From contig CAMOIE010000003.1 in assembly GCA_946615905.1 (NCBI GenBank), forward strand, positions 1 to 64,000: 64,000 nucleotides of DNA, written 5' to 3'. Under the pieces are notes generated by a model that saw nothing but the letters and a program-made list of their open reading frames with translations, did no database searches and was not told the DNA's origin. Below, piece after piece: positions 1-9,033 of this stretch (positions within the stretch are counted from its first letter, which is position 1; the number at the start of each line of letters is the position of its first letter). The position numbers and the translations under genes are program-made. The DNA comes from an uncultured Treponema sp. GTDB lineage: Bacteria; Spirochaetota; Spirochaetia; Treponematales; Treponemataceae.

Positions 1-7
1 GACGGAT

Positions 8-79
8 GTCTCCTTCGTCTAGTGGTTAGGACATCGGGTTTTCATCCCGACAACACTGGTTCAATTCCAGTAGGAGATG
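8..79 (+). tRNA. tRNA-Glu (anticodon TTC)
   Basis: This 72-nt tRNA decodes glutamate. The acceptor stem pairs GTCTCCT with AGGAGAT (one G-U at the end), the anticodon arm is TCGGG / CCCGA around loop TTTTCAT giving anticodon TTC, and the T arm carries the TTCAATT loop. The discriminator base is G and no CCA is encoded. A strong intrinsic terminator follows five bases later, so it is transcribed as the last or only RNA of its unit; the upstream side lies outside the window. Confidence 0.95.
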
Positions 80-83
80 CTAG

Positions 84-122
84 GACCTTGTAATTCTTAT
101 GAGTTACAAGGTCTTTTTTTTT
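84..122 (+). terminator. Intrinsic terminator after tRNA-Glu
   Basis: A perfect 10-bp stem, GACCTTGTAA against TTACAAGGTC, with a 10-nt loop is followed directly by a run of T residues. It ends the tRNA transcript just before the helicase gene. Confidence 0.9.
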
Positions 123-139
123 GAGCCGGGCAGCGATGA

Positions 140-2593
140 ATGATGAATTTTGAAGAAAGATTTACTCCTCAAGTTGTTGAGTTAATGCGAAGTCATATTG
201 CCGACGCTGACGGAAATGAAGTTTTTTTTGCAGGTAAAATCGACCAGACGGGAAGGGTTGTGTTTATTTCCGCCGCGGCAAGAGGCAATGTCCATGAGGT
301 TCCGGTCAATTTTGCCCAAAGCAGGGAAGCCGCCGTTTTAATACATAATCATCCTTCCGGCAATTTGCATCCGTCTGACGCTGATTTGGCTGTGGCTTCT
401 TCTTGCTCGGAGGACGGCAAGGGCTTTTACATAATCAACAACGATGTCACAGACCTTTACGCCGTGATGGAGCCTGTCCTTCCGAAAGTCATAGTTCCTT
501 TAGAAAGCGAGAAGGCTGCATTTTATCTGTCTTCAAAAGGTCCGTTGGCTCAGCAGTCAGAATTCTACGAGGAAAGGCCTGTCCAGCTGGATTTGATAAG
601 GCGGACGGCGGAGACTTTCAATAAAAACGGAATCGGCATTTTTGAGGCGGGAACCGGAGTCGGAAAGTCTTTTGCCTATTTGATTCCATCTATGCTATGG
701 GCCTTGCAGAACAAGCAGAGGGTTGTCCTTTCGACAGGGACGATCAACTTGCAGCAGCAGCTTATAGAAAAAGATATTCCCGCAGCGGAGAAAATAATCG
801 GTAAGAAAATAAAGTCAGTTTTGGTGAAGGGACGGCAGAATTTCTTGTGTCTGCGCCGCCTTTCGGAGGCCGGTAAAGAGCGGGATTTGTTCAGCGAGGA
901 GACTGAGATTTTTGACAAAATCGCCGCATGGGCAAAGGAAACTCCGACTGGCAGCAGGTCTGACCTGTCATTTTTGCCTCCTGAGAACATCTGGCAGAGG
1001 GTCAATTCTGAGTCGGATGCCTGTATGGGAATGCGCTGCCCTTTTCGCGAGAGCTGCTTTGTGATGAAAGTCCGCAAGGAAGCCGCTGACGCCCAGCTTT
1101 TAGTCGTAAACCACCATCTTTTGTTCGCCGACATCGAGGCCAGGATGAGCGGAATCGGTTATGATGACTCCGCCGTTTTGCCCCCCTATCGGAGGATTGT
1201 CTTTGACGAGGCCCACGGAATTGAGGATGCCGCGACATCATTTTTTAGCGAAGCCTTTTCCCGCTTCAAGCTTGTAAAGCAGTTGAATCTCTTGTACCGG
1301 CAGAGAAAAGGAACTGCCGCAGGCTTTTTGTTCACCGTGGCGGCCCTTGCCTTGCAGGAGGACAACTCAAACCTCGTGATGGAGGAAATCAATAAAATCA
1401 GGGAGTCTCTCCTGAACCTTGAGATTGCGGCCGAGAATTCCATGGAAAAAGAATCCTCAATAAGGCTTTATCACGGAACAGCGGCGAGACTTGTCCCTGT
1501 TTTGAAAGGCCTTTCCGACTTGCAGAATCATCTTTCCAAGGTGACTGGTTTGGTCAGGGAGATGATGGAAAATATTGACGACAGCGACAAGGATAATCCC
1601 GTGATTTGGGAGACAAAGGCGGTGCTACGCCGTCTTGACGATGTGGCGGCCCTCTGCTCAAGCTACTCGATGTGGGATGAGCATACGGACTATGTTTTCT
1701 GGATTCAAAAGCAAAGGCTTCCCCAGGCTTTGGTAAAGGACGGGGCGAATCCTTTTTACGTCCAGTTTTATAAGACCCCGCTCGATATTGCCCCGATGAT
1801 GAATTCCGGCATTTATGAGCCTATGGAAAGCGTTGTGAATATGTCGGCCACGCTTGGAATCGGGGGAACTTTTGACTACTGGAAAAAACGGACCGGAATC
1901 CATTTTGCGGAGAAATCAAGGATAGAGGAGGGGGCTTTCCCTTCTCCGTTTCCATACAGGACGAACCTTCTTTTCGCAGTTCCGAGCGACGCTCCATTCC
2001 CGGACTCGCAGAATTTTCAGGCTTGGATCGAGGAGGCTGTAATAAAGCTGATAAGGTCGGCAAAAGGACGGACTTTAGTCCTTTTCACTTCCTACGATAG
2101 CCTTCGCCATGCTTGCGACTCTGCAAGAACTGGCTTGCGGGATTTTGGCCTAAATATTTTGAGGCAGGGTGATGACGACCGATTCAGGCTGCTTTCCGCC
2201 TTCAAAAATGACCTCTCAAGCGTCTTGTTCGCGACCTCCTCTTTTTGGGAGGGGGTCGATGTTCCAGGAGACTCTCTGAGTCAAGTTATAATCGTCAAGC
2301 TCCCGTTCGGGGTTCCCTCTGACCCGATTTTTGCCGCCAGAAGCGAGCAGATTCAAAGCAGGGGAGGCTCTCCATTTATGGAACTGAGCGTTCCACAGGC
2401 GGTGATTCAGTTCAGGCAGGGCTTTGGAAGGCTTATCCGCCGCAGCGATGACCGTGGGGATGTGGTTGTTCTTGACAGGCGTATTATGGAGAAGGCCTAC
2501 GGAAGAATCTTCATCGCCTCGATGCCCGACTGCAAAAAAATCTATTCGCCGTTAAACGAAATTTTAGAATCTGTTGAAAATTTCCTCTCTTAA
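140..2593 (+). CDS. JAMM-domain / DinG-type helicase fusion
   Basis: An ATP-dependent superfamily 2 DNA helicase of the DinG/XPD group with an unusual N-terminal domain. Residues 1-130 form a RadC/JAB-like fold with a complete JAMM metal motif (H69-x-H71, seven residues, S79-xx-D82, possible Glu27 upstream). The helicase begins near 150: Walker A GTGVGKS at about 171-177, the DEAH box at 356-359, and four cysteines (C237, C295, C300, C306) placed as in the iron-sulfur cluster of DinG/XPD enzymes. Helicase C motifs follow (SSFWEGVD, QGFGRLIR). Likely cytoplasmic DNA repair. The JAMM residues look intact, so metallopeptidase-like or nucleic-acid activity is possible but unproven. The start ATG-ATG is the first in frame. 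The function of the fusion is inference. Confidence 0.88.
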   Translation: MMNFEERFTPQVVELMRSHIADADGNEVFFAGKIDQTGRVVFISAAARGNVHEVPVNFAQSREAAVLIHNHPSGNLHPSDADLAVASSCSEDGKGFYIINNDVTDLYAVMEPVLPKVIVPLESEKAAFYLSSKGPLAQQSEFYEERPVQLDLIRRTAETFNKNGIGIFEAGTGVGKSFAYLIPSMLWALQNKQRVVLSTGTINLQQQLIEKDIPAAEKIIGKKIKSVLVKGRQNFLCLRRLSEAGKERDLFSEETEIFDKIAAWAKETPTGSRSDLSFLPPENIWQRVNSESDACMGMRCPFRESCFVMKVRKEAADAQLLVVNHHLLFADIEARMSGIGYDDSAVLPPYRRIVFDEAHGIEDAATSFFSEAFSRFKLVKQLNLLYRQRKGTAAGFLFTVAALALQEDNSNLVMEEINKIRESLLNLEIAAENSMEKESSIRLYHGTAARLVPVLKGLSDLQNHLSKVTGLVREMMENIDDSDKDNPVIWETKAVLRRLDDVAALCSSYSMWDEHTDYVFWIQKQRLPQALVKDGANPFYVQFYKTPLDIAPMMNSGIYEPMESVVNMSATLGIGGTFDYWKKRTGIHFAEKSRIEEGAFPSPFPYRTNLLFAVPSDAPFPDSQNFQAWIEEAVIKLIRSAKGRTLVLFTSYDSLRHACDSARTGLRDFGLNILRQGDDDRFRLLSAFKNDLSSVLFATSSFWEGVDVPGDSLSQVIIVKLPFGVPSDPIFAARSEQIQSRGGSPFMELSVPQAVIQFRQGFGRLIRRSDDRGDVVVLDRRIMEKAYGRIFIASMPDCKKIYSPLNEILESVENFLS

Positions 2594-2609
2594 ATGTACA
2601 ATTTTAAGT

Positions 2610-3371
2610 ATGGTTTCAATAGTTACAAATATCATCACAAGTTGTGCCGTCGTTCTTGCCGTGATCGGGTCTGCGATTGGCAATATTCTGGCATATCCGA
2701 TTTCTAAAAAACTCTGTCTGGCAATTTCCCGCTATATAACGGATGTCTGTGCAATCAGGGTCTTTGCCATAATGAACACCTATAAGCATTTTAAGACCAT
2801 TTGCTTTAAAGACCACAAGGAAGAACTTCCCGAGAATTTCATAATAATGTCAAACCATCAGAGCCTTTTGGACATTCCCCTTTATATGAAGATGTTCCAC
2901 AAGGAGCGCAACTGCCGCTTTGTCGCGAAGGACGAGCTTGCCCGCCATGTCCCGCTTGTCTCAGAGATGCTTCGCGCTGAAGAGCACTGCATGATTCCCC
3001 GCAGGGGCAGCCCTTCTGTCGCGATGAAGACAATCGACAATTTCGGAAAGAGGGTGGTGGAGAGAAAGCAAGTCCCTGTGATTTTCCCAGAAGGAACCAG
3101 AAGCAAGGACGGCAGCCTCGGAACCTTCTATGCGGCGGGATTCCGCCGTCTCTGTGAGGCGACAAAACTGCCGGTGGTAGTCTGCGCATTGGACGGGGCT
3201 TGGAAGCTCCGTGGACTGGACACTTTTTTTGAGAACCTTCATAACGGAACTTATCGAGTTAAGATTGTAGGCGTTTTTCCTGCTCCGAATGGAAAAGAAG
3301 AGCAGGTTGACTTGCTGACAAAAGGGAAGGAACTGATTCAAGCCCAGCTGGACGAATGGCGGAAGGCCTAG
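2610..3371 (+). CDS. 1-acyl-glycerol-3-phosphate acyltransferase family (PlsC-like)
   Basis: A membrane-bound acyltransferase of the PlsC family that would acylate lysophosphatidate or a related lysolipid in phospholipid synthesis. The N-terminal roughly 30 residues are hydrophobic and form a membrane anchor. The catalytic block NHQSLLDIP carries NH-x4-D, and FPEGTRSKDG is the acceptor-binding block. The frame is open from a TTG at 2574 that overlaps the helicase end, but the ATG at 2610 gives a cleaner signal-anchor start, so it is preferred. No good ribosome site is seen for either. The exact acyl acceptor cannot be told from sequence. It probably reads into the bidirectional terminator at 3398-3450. 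Confidence 0.82.
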   Translation: MVSIVTNIITSCAVVLAVIGSAIGNILAYPISKKLCLAISRYITDVCAIRVFAIMNTYKHFKTICFKDHKEELPENFIIMSNHQSLLDIPLYMKMFHKERNCRFVAKDELARHVPLVSEMLRAEEHCMIPRRGSPSVAMKTIDNFGKRVVERKQVPVIFPEGTRSKDGSLGTFYAAGFRRLCEATKLPVVVCALDGAWKLRGLDTFFENLHNGTYRVKIVGVFPAPNGKEEQVDLLTKGKELIQAQLDEWRKA

Positions 3372-3397
3372 CGGTAGCAGGGCTGACGCCTTGTCCT

Positions 3398-3450
3398 AAA
3401 AAAAAAACCGACCCTCATGGAAAAGCGCTTTACCATGGGAACCGGTTTTA
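3398..3450. terminator. Bidirectional intrinsic terminator
   Basis: The arms AACCG and CATGG on one side pair with CCATG and CGGTT on the other. A ten-base A run at 3398-3407 gives the T tract for the minus-strand zinc-ribbon gene, and a shorter TTTTATT follows on the plus strand for the acyltransferase gene. It separates two convergent genes. Confidence 0.75.
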
Positions 3451-3469
3451 TTAAACGGAAACGAAATGC

Positions 3470-3646
3470 TTATTTTGTAAAGTCTTTCGGTCTGCGCTCC
3501 TGGCGTTTGCATTTGTTGCATTCTGCCAAGTTGCGAAGTCTGCCGTTTTCGTACATTGTCTTCATAATAATTTCTCCGCCACAATCGGGGCAGACGAATT
3601 TCTGTGTAGCAACTGTTGTACGAGAGTTTTTACTGGCTCCAGCCAT
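3470..3646 (-). CDS. 58-residue zinc-ribbon protein, unknown function
   Basis: A short gene whose product has two CxxC knuckles (CPDCGG near residue 19 and CNKC near 45) separated by about 25 residues, embedded in a very basic chain that ends KDFTK. This is the layout of a small zinc ribbon such as those in ribosomal proteins L33 or L36, but I do not recognise it as either. The start ATG at 3646 has a strong GGAGG ribosome site 7 bases upstream. A near-consensus promoter (3682-3710) and a terminator make it a single-gene unit, suggesting abundant expression. A ribosome-associated or nucleic-acid-binding role is inference. Confidence 0.75.
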   Translation of the reverse strand: MAGASKNSRTTVATQKFVCPDCGGEIIMKTMYENGRLRNLAECNKCKRQERRPKDFTK

Positions 3647-3681
3647 GACTAGCCTCCACTTGGATAATCGATTATTTTATG

Positions 3682-3710
3682 ATTCTATAGATATTTGCCC
3701 TGTGTGTCAA
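3682..3710 (-). promoter_or_regulatory. Near-consensus sigma-70 promoter of the zinc-ribbon gene
   Basis: On the minus strand TTGACA, a 17-base spacer and TAGAAT stand about 35 bases before the ATG at 3646. This is the best-matching promoter I found in the window. Confidence 0.8.
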
Positions 3711-3729
3711 TGCTGCAAAAGGCAAAATT

Positions 3730-4200
3730 TTAAAATTCAATGATTTCACCGTTCAAGACTGCCTTCATAAGCTGGTCTTTTTTATATACTAGTTTTAGAG
3801 AAAAAAAAGGAACCTTTTTTTGTAAAAGGTCGAGGAAAATTTCGTCTCCCTGCCAGTGTTCCAAATCATTCATTTTCTCGATGGGCACCCATTCAAGCCA
3901 GCCTTCGTCACATTCTTTGACACTTCCCTCAAAATTGGTGGCGTGAAAGAGATGCATGTATTCGCCTTCGTATATGTCGGAAACAAAAGTCACGATTCCG
4001 CAGTAGCGAGGATTTTTCAGGACAAGGCCGGTTTCTTCCTCGACTTCCCTCTTTACACATTCTTCTGGACTTTCGCCCTCCTCAAAATGTCCGCCTATGC
4101 CAATCCACTTGTCCTTATTGATGTCGTTGACCTTTTTAATACGGTGGAGCATGAGATATGAATTGTCTTTTTCGATATAACAAAGGCTTGTGTTCTGCAT
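3730..4200 (-). CDS. Nudix hydrolase (MutT-like)
   Basis: A 156-residue Nudix enzyme that would hydrolyse a nucleoside diphosphate linked to another moiety, possibly oxidised dGTP. The full Nudix box is visible at residues 37-59: G, five residues, E43, seven residues, then REVEEETGL. The rest is a single alpha-beta domain of normal family length. The ATG at 4200 has an AGAGG ribosome site. It lies 18 bases downstream of the polymerase IV fusion frame on the same strand, so it is probably co-transcribed with it; a pool-sanitising hydrolase beside a translesion polymerase is a plausible repair pairing. Substrate is not determinable from sequence. Confidence 0.88.
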   Translation of the reverse strand: MQNTSLCYIEKDNSYLMLHRIKKVNDINKDKWIGIGGHFEEGESPEECVKREVEEETGLVLKNPRYCGIVTFVSDIYEGEYMHLFHATNFEGSVKECDEGWLEWVPIEKMNDLEHWQGDEIFLDLLQKKVPFFSLKLVYKKDQLMKAVLNGEIIEF

Positions 4201-4218
4201 TTTTACCTCTTTTGCCTG

Positions 4219-7200
4219 CTAGAATTGAATCGTGCAGCCTAAAAGCCATTTGCCGGTCAGGTAAACAACCTTGTCCCAAGTGGCGTTATAGGCTCCAGAA
4301 ATTTCCGTGTTTATTGTAACATATTTCGAGATTCCCATATCAAGTGAATGGGTGTAATCAAATGAGTATTTTTTTGTAATTTTTGAGGAACTTGTGGATG
4401 TCGCCCTTGAAAGACCTGCATTTACGGAGTCGGTTCTGGAAATCTTTAAATGCGGATTTTGGTAGATTGAAGGTTTGAAAATGGCTATTGCCCCAGTAAT
4501 AAGTGATGATTTTCCCGCCCTCTTGTAAATTAAGGTCCCTTTTGCACTGAGGTCGTCTTTTGACTCGATTGTGTATTCTAGGCCTGTTTTTATTGAGTCT
4601 GTCTTTGAGATAAAAAATGAGGCTTGGCTGTAGCCGCTGTAAAGCATTGTGATTTTTGCCTGACTAGTTCTTGGGACTTTTACCGCTGCGGAAAATGAGG
4701 CTGTATATTCATCTGTGGCGAAACATGCAAAAAGTGGAAACTGGCCCTGTCTTCCGAATATATTGACAGCAGTCCATCCGACTTTTGCCTTGTACTGATA
4801 AGTGTCTCCGACGGAGGTTGATGTTCTGATGTCTCTGACTGCTGACAAATCTGCGCTCGAAGGAAGGAAAAAATCTTTTATTGAATTAAAAAGGGGCCTT
4901 TTCCAGGTGAAATTATAGGTTCCCGTGTAATATTCTGATTCTGCCGATGATGATGATTTATTTGTATCTGACAAAATTTTGTCCCGCAATTTTACGGAAG
5001 TCAAGTCGAGAATCGGGCAGGCCTTTAAAAACCAGTCTTTGTCTGCAAGGACTTCTTGCAAGTCTTTTCTATCTCGTTCGTAGGAGCCTCCTTCTCTTGA
5101 TTTTGAGACACCGCCAGCAGCCTTGGTCCAGGAAAGTGCAAAATTGTTTTTTGCAAGCGAAAAGGGGAGGCTGATTCCTGCGGAACTTGAGTCTGTAAAG
5201 AGAATTGAGGATGCCGACTTGTATTTTCCTTCTGATTTTGCAGAAACTTTTGGGCGAAAATGTGCGAAATTCACAGGAAACTCTGCCGAGGCCGATGCAC
5301 TTACCGTTCTTTGGGATGCATTTTCCTTGCCTTTTGAAAAAGCGAGTTTTGTTGAGTCCTGCCAGCCGGAAGCGTAATTTTTATTGTTCAATTCTTCTGT
5401 TGAGGAGGCGTGAGAATTTAGTTTTTGCGACACCGTGGCTTCTGTAGTCAAAATCGCATGCTTATAGGCCAAATTGACCTTCCCGCTGGCATTTTGGTTT
5501 TGAGACCAAGAGTCTGCATTTGCCGATGTTTTTGCAAAAAGGCTTAATGGCAGGCCGAAATGATTGAAATTAAGACCTGCTGAATTTTCTTTATCCAGCG
5601 ATGAGTCGTAGATGTAGGAATATTTTTCACTGAAATCGAATATATTTACCAAAGGGCTCTCTGTTTCAAATGAGTGGGAAGCCGACGTGAGAGAGGACTT
5701 AGTTTCACTTGAAAAGGAAACTGATCCTGAGGATTTTATTTGCGTCACTGTTGCCGAAAGTATGGCGGATGCGGGCGCATTTTTTTCCGTCTTGTAGTCT
5801 GTGTCGATTTTTTTTGCTGCCCCTATGCTTCCTGTTGTGGATAATGCAAGGTCTTTTAGAATGCTGTAATCTCCTGCCTTGATGACCTCCTCGTCCTTTT
5901 TCCATTTGATTGAGGCTTTTTCTTGCAGACTTGCAGTTTTAATGGCATCATCCAAAGATAGCTCATCGATTGCAAAGGAGCCAGCCTTTACATAAGTGCC
6001 GTCAGAAGCGGCAGGGTTCAATGTGTACCTGACTTTTGCAGAAACGACAGAAGTATCTATTTTTAGAGAGGATGGTGCGATTTTCTTTCCATTAATAAAG
6101 ACTTTTTTATCCAAAAGTGAAACAGTGATTTTTTTCCAGGAGTCATCCATAAAGTCTTTTATTTGTGAATATGGAATTGCGCAGTAAATTGCGGTTTTCT
6201 CTTGGCTTGTGTAGGATGTCGGTCTTAAAAGTTCAAATGAGAGAATTTCATCGTCACTGGTGGCTGTGGCAGCAGAATCTGTTGTAAAACTTGTAAATTT
6301 GCACCAAAAGGCCAGTTCCTTGTAGTTTTCAAGGTCAATCTCATCAAAATAGTGGAAAAAAGTCATCTGAGACTTTTTTCCTGTCCAAGAGTCGGTTGAA
6401 TTTGGAAGCGAAGATAGAGAGTCTGTCCTCCATGAAAATTCCTGCACGTAATTTGTTTTGGAATTGAATTTATCGATTTTAGAGCTTGAGAGGCTTGAGT
6501 CTGTTTTTTCCATGCTGGTTACGGTTAGTTTTTCATCTGCTTCGATTGTGAAGGTCAATGCACCGGCTTCGTATGGACCTGCGTAAATTGTCCCAGAAGA
6601 ATTTTCCGTTCCTGTGATTATGAGACGGGCATTTGCGGATGCTGAAAGTCTGCTACGGTCTTTGTCTGTCAAAGTTACTGTTACAATCTGCCAGCCCCGC
6701 TGACTTGAAGAAACTGTGAAAGCTGATTTTACCCCGCTTGCACTTGGATCTGAAATTTTCCAAGTTGGCACGGAATCAGTCGGCTCGCTCTCAAAATCTT
6801 TTGTGGCTTGAACTCCTAGCTGTAAATAAAGGGAAAAATCTTCGCTTCCGCCTGCGTTTTTTATTGCGATTGAAAATGTTGAGGCTGAAGGCAAATTATT
6901 GCTGACTTCAGGAATTAAAATTCCTTCTCCGGCCCAATAGGGACTTGATGAGCTTGCACTTGAAAAAGATGAAAAATCCCATGAAATGGGAATTGCGTAC
7001 CCTGAGATTTCTGAGTCTGATTTTCCGTCAGTCGAATCGATTGAACCGTCAAATTCAGAGGTCAATTCGATTCCCTCGTCTGTGTTCAATGTTGGAACGA
7101 AGTTTTCTGGCAGATCAACTCCGGCTGTCTTGCTTAAATATTGTGTTTCCCCTTCATTTTCGTCCATTCCGAGTATTCTGTAAGAGCCTGTTGTGTTCAC

Positions 7201-9033
7201 TAAATCCAAGGCCGTGCAAAGCGTGTTTTGAATCTCAAAACTTTCTTTTTTGTATAGAAGGCCTGTTGCGAAGGCTGCATAGCCTGGAGCTGAGTAATCT
7301 GCGTCTCCGTATTTTTTGAGCGGTGAAAGTGCCAATCGGCTGGCAAGTGAAATGTCTCCCGAAAAGTTTTGGGTGAAAGTCTTTTTAAGTCCGACAGCCG
7401 CAGCTAAGGTTCCAGTTCCTGAATCCCCGCTGTCGGTTGACCATGTCGCATAGATTCTGTCAGTTGTCCCTGCTGGAGAAGAAAGGGTTATGGAGCCTGA
7501 TTCTGGGTCATATTTTGCCCCGGAATCCAGAACCCCGTTTATGTAAACTTTTACAGTTCCGGGAACAGCATCGGTTCCTATATCGTAGCGAGAGACTGCC
7601 GTGTAAGTCCTGCTTTTTAAAATTAAGTCATTGTTGGAGCCGTAGCCTAGATAAATTCCTGGATTTTCTTCCGCAAATGGAAAGGCGATTTTAGGGGAAT
7701 TGGGACTTTCATTTGAAGCTTCTTCAAGATATACGTCTGCATAAGCGTGATTTTGATATAAAAAATTTTCCTGGGTCAAGGCAAAATCTTCCTCCGCTTC
7801 TGCTGCCAGATATTTTTTTGAGGTGACTCCTGTATTTTTTGAAACGACAGAAATGTCTGCAGCCTTGTTTATTCCCAAATCATAGCGGTTGGCGGCTGCA
7901 AAAGGGGAAAATCCTGCCGCATGCTGGACGAATAAAACTGTTTCCCCTGAAATTTCGGAAAAAAATCCGTCAGTTTCATTACCAGTCGAATCAGGTCCTG
8001 GAGCTCCTTTTGATGATTTTTTTCCGTATGAAAATTCCGACAGATTCACTGTAGAAAACCAGGCCTGGACTGCTCCTAAAAATGTTTCATGGCTTCCGGG
8101 AGAATCTTTCTTTCCGAATTTGCCAAGTTCTTTTTTCAAGCTTGCCAAATAATCTGGAGAAATTGCAAAGGCCACGGCCGGAAGACTGCCGTTTTGCCTG
8201 TAGGCTTTTGCGTCTTTTGACAAGATGACTTTTGAGGACGAGGCAATCAGAAGGTATTGGCTTGAATCCAGTTTTTTATAGTGAAGTCCCTGACTGTCCG
8301 AATATTCTCCCGATGCATTTTGAACGTAAACATCTGTTACGGAAGTTACCGCCCCTGCTGAAGGTAAAAAATACTGACTTCCTGTATTCCACTTTGAAAG
8401 GTCTATCTCATCTTCTGAAACTGAATACTTTCCGTACCAGCTTTTATCATCTGTTGCAAGCATGTCGTAGCGGACTGCGGCGTCCGCCTTCCAGCTTTTT
8501 CCCCCGAGAGAAATTGAAAAGCCTGGTGCCTCGTTTTCTCCCCCGCCGATAGAATATCCCGCATCCGAAATTGAATAAATCTCAGGAAAGACGATTCCTC
8601 GGTTTGCGATTCTAGCGGCTTTTACGGTTCCGTCTCCTAGGTAGCCTGCCGCGATTGTATTTTTTTTGAATTCGTCAGCAAAATCCGCCTCAAAATACCA
8701 GTGTCGGTTGACCATGAGCCATAGACTTAGGTCAACGTTTTGGGTAAAAACCGGGTTGCCGATTGAAGCCGCTGTGTCCGTTCCAAAACCGCTTGTCATT
8801 GTGGATTCTGAAGAAAGCGAGGATTTCCAGTAGCCTGACGCGAAAAATTCGACTTTATTGCCGCCGAGATCTTTTCCAAAAAGGCGCTCTATGTTCTCAT
8901 TTGCATTCAGAGGCAGTTTTTCCTTGTCAAAGACTATTGATGCCGCCCCGTCTGAGTCCCGCTTGGTCAAGTCCTCTTCGGCAGATGATTTTGCGGCACA
9001 GAGGGTGAAAATTGCGAGGGAGAGCAAAAACAC
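4219..9033 (-). other. Secreted or outer-membrane module inside the dinB frame (possible separate gene)
   Basis: If translation restarts at the GTG at 9033 (codon 395 of the long frame) this is a 1604-residue protein. It opens with a hydrophobic signal sequence ending CAAKSSA. It is followed by long beta-rich, Ser/Thr-rich stretches, a segment with a VKVYINGVLD strand near 1000 of the long frame, and several blocks resembling jelly-roll carbohydrate or protein binding domains (for example AIDELSLDD). The last residues, LLGCTIQF, end in Phe as in proteins inserted by the BAM complex, and the C-terminal third reads like alternating strands of a barrel. A GGTGG stretch lies 11 bases before the GTG. 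The family is not recognised. Confidence 0.6.

Noticed and set aside
676-1134. Open frame of 152 codons on the minus strand inside the helicase gene
   Set aside because: It overlaps a gene with clear helicase motifs, has no ribosome site and its translation shows no domain; it is a frame shadow.
2574-2609. TTG start for the acyltransferase overlapping the helicase end
   Set aside because: The extra 12 residues do not improve the signal anchor and TTG is less likely than the ATG at 2610; kept only as an alternative.
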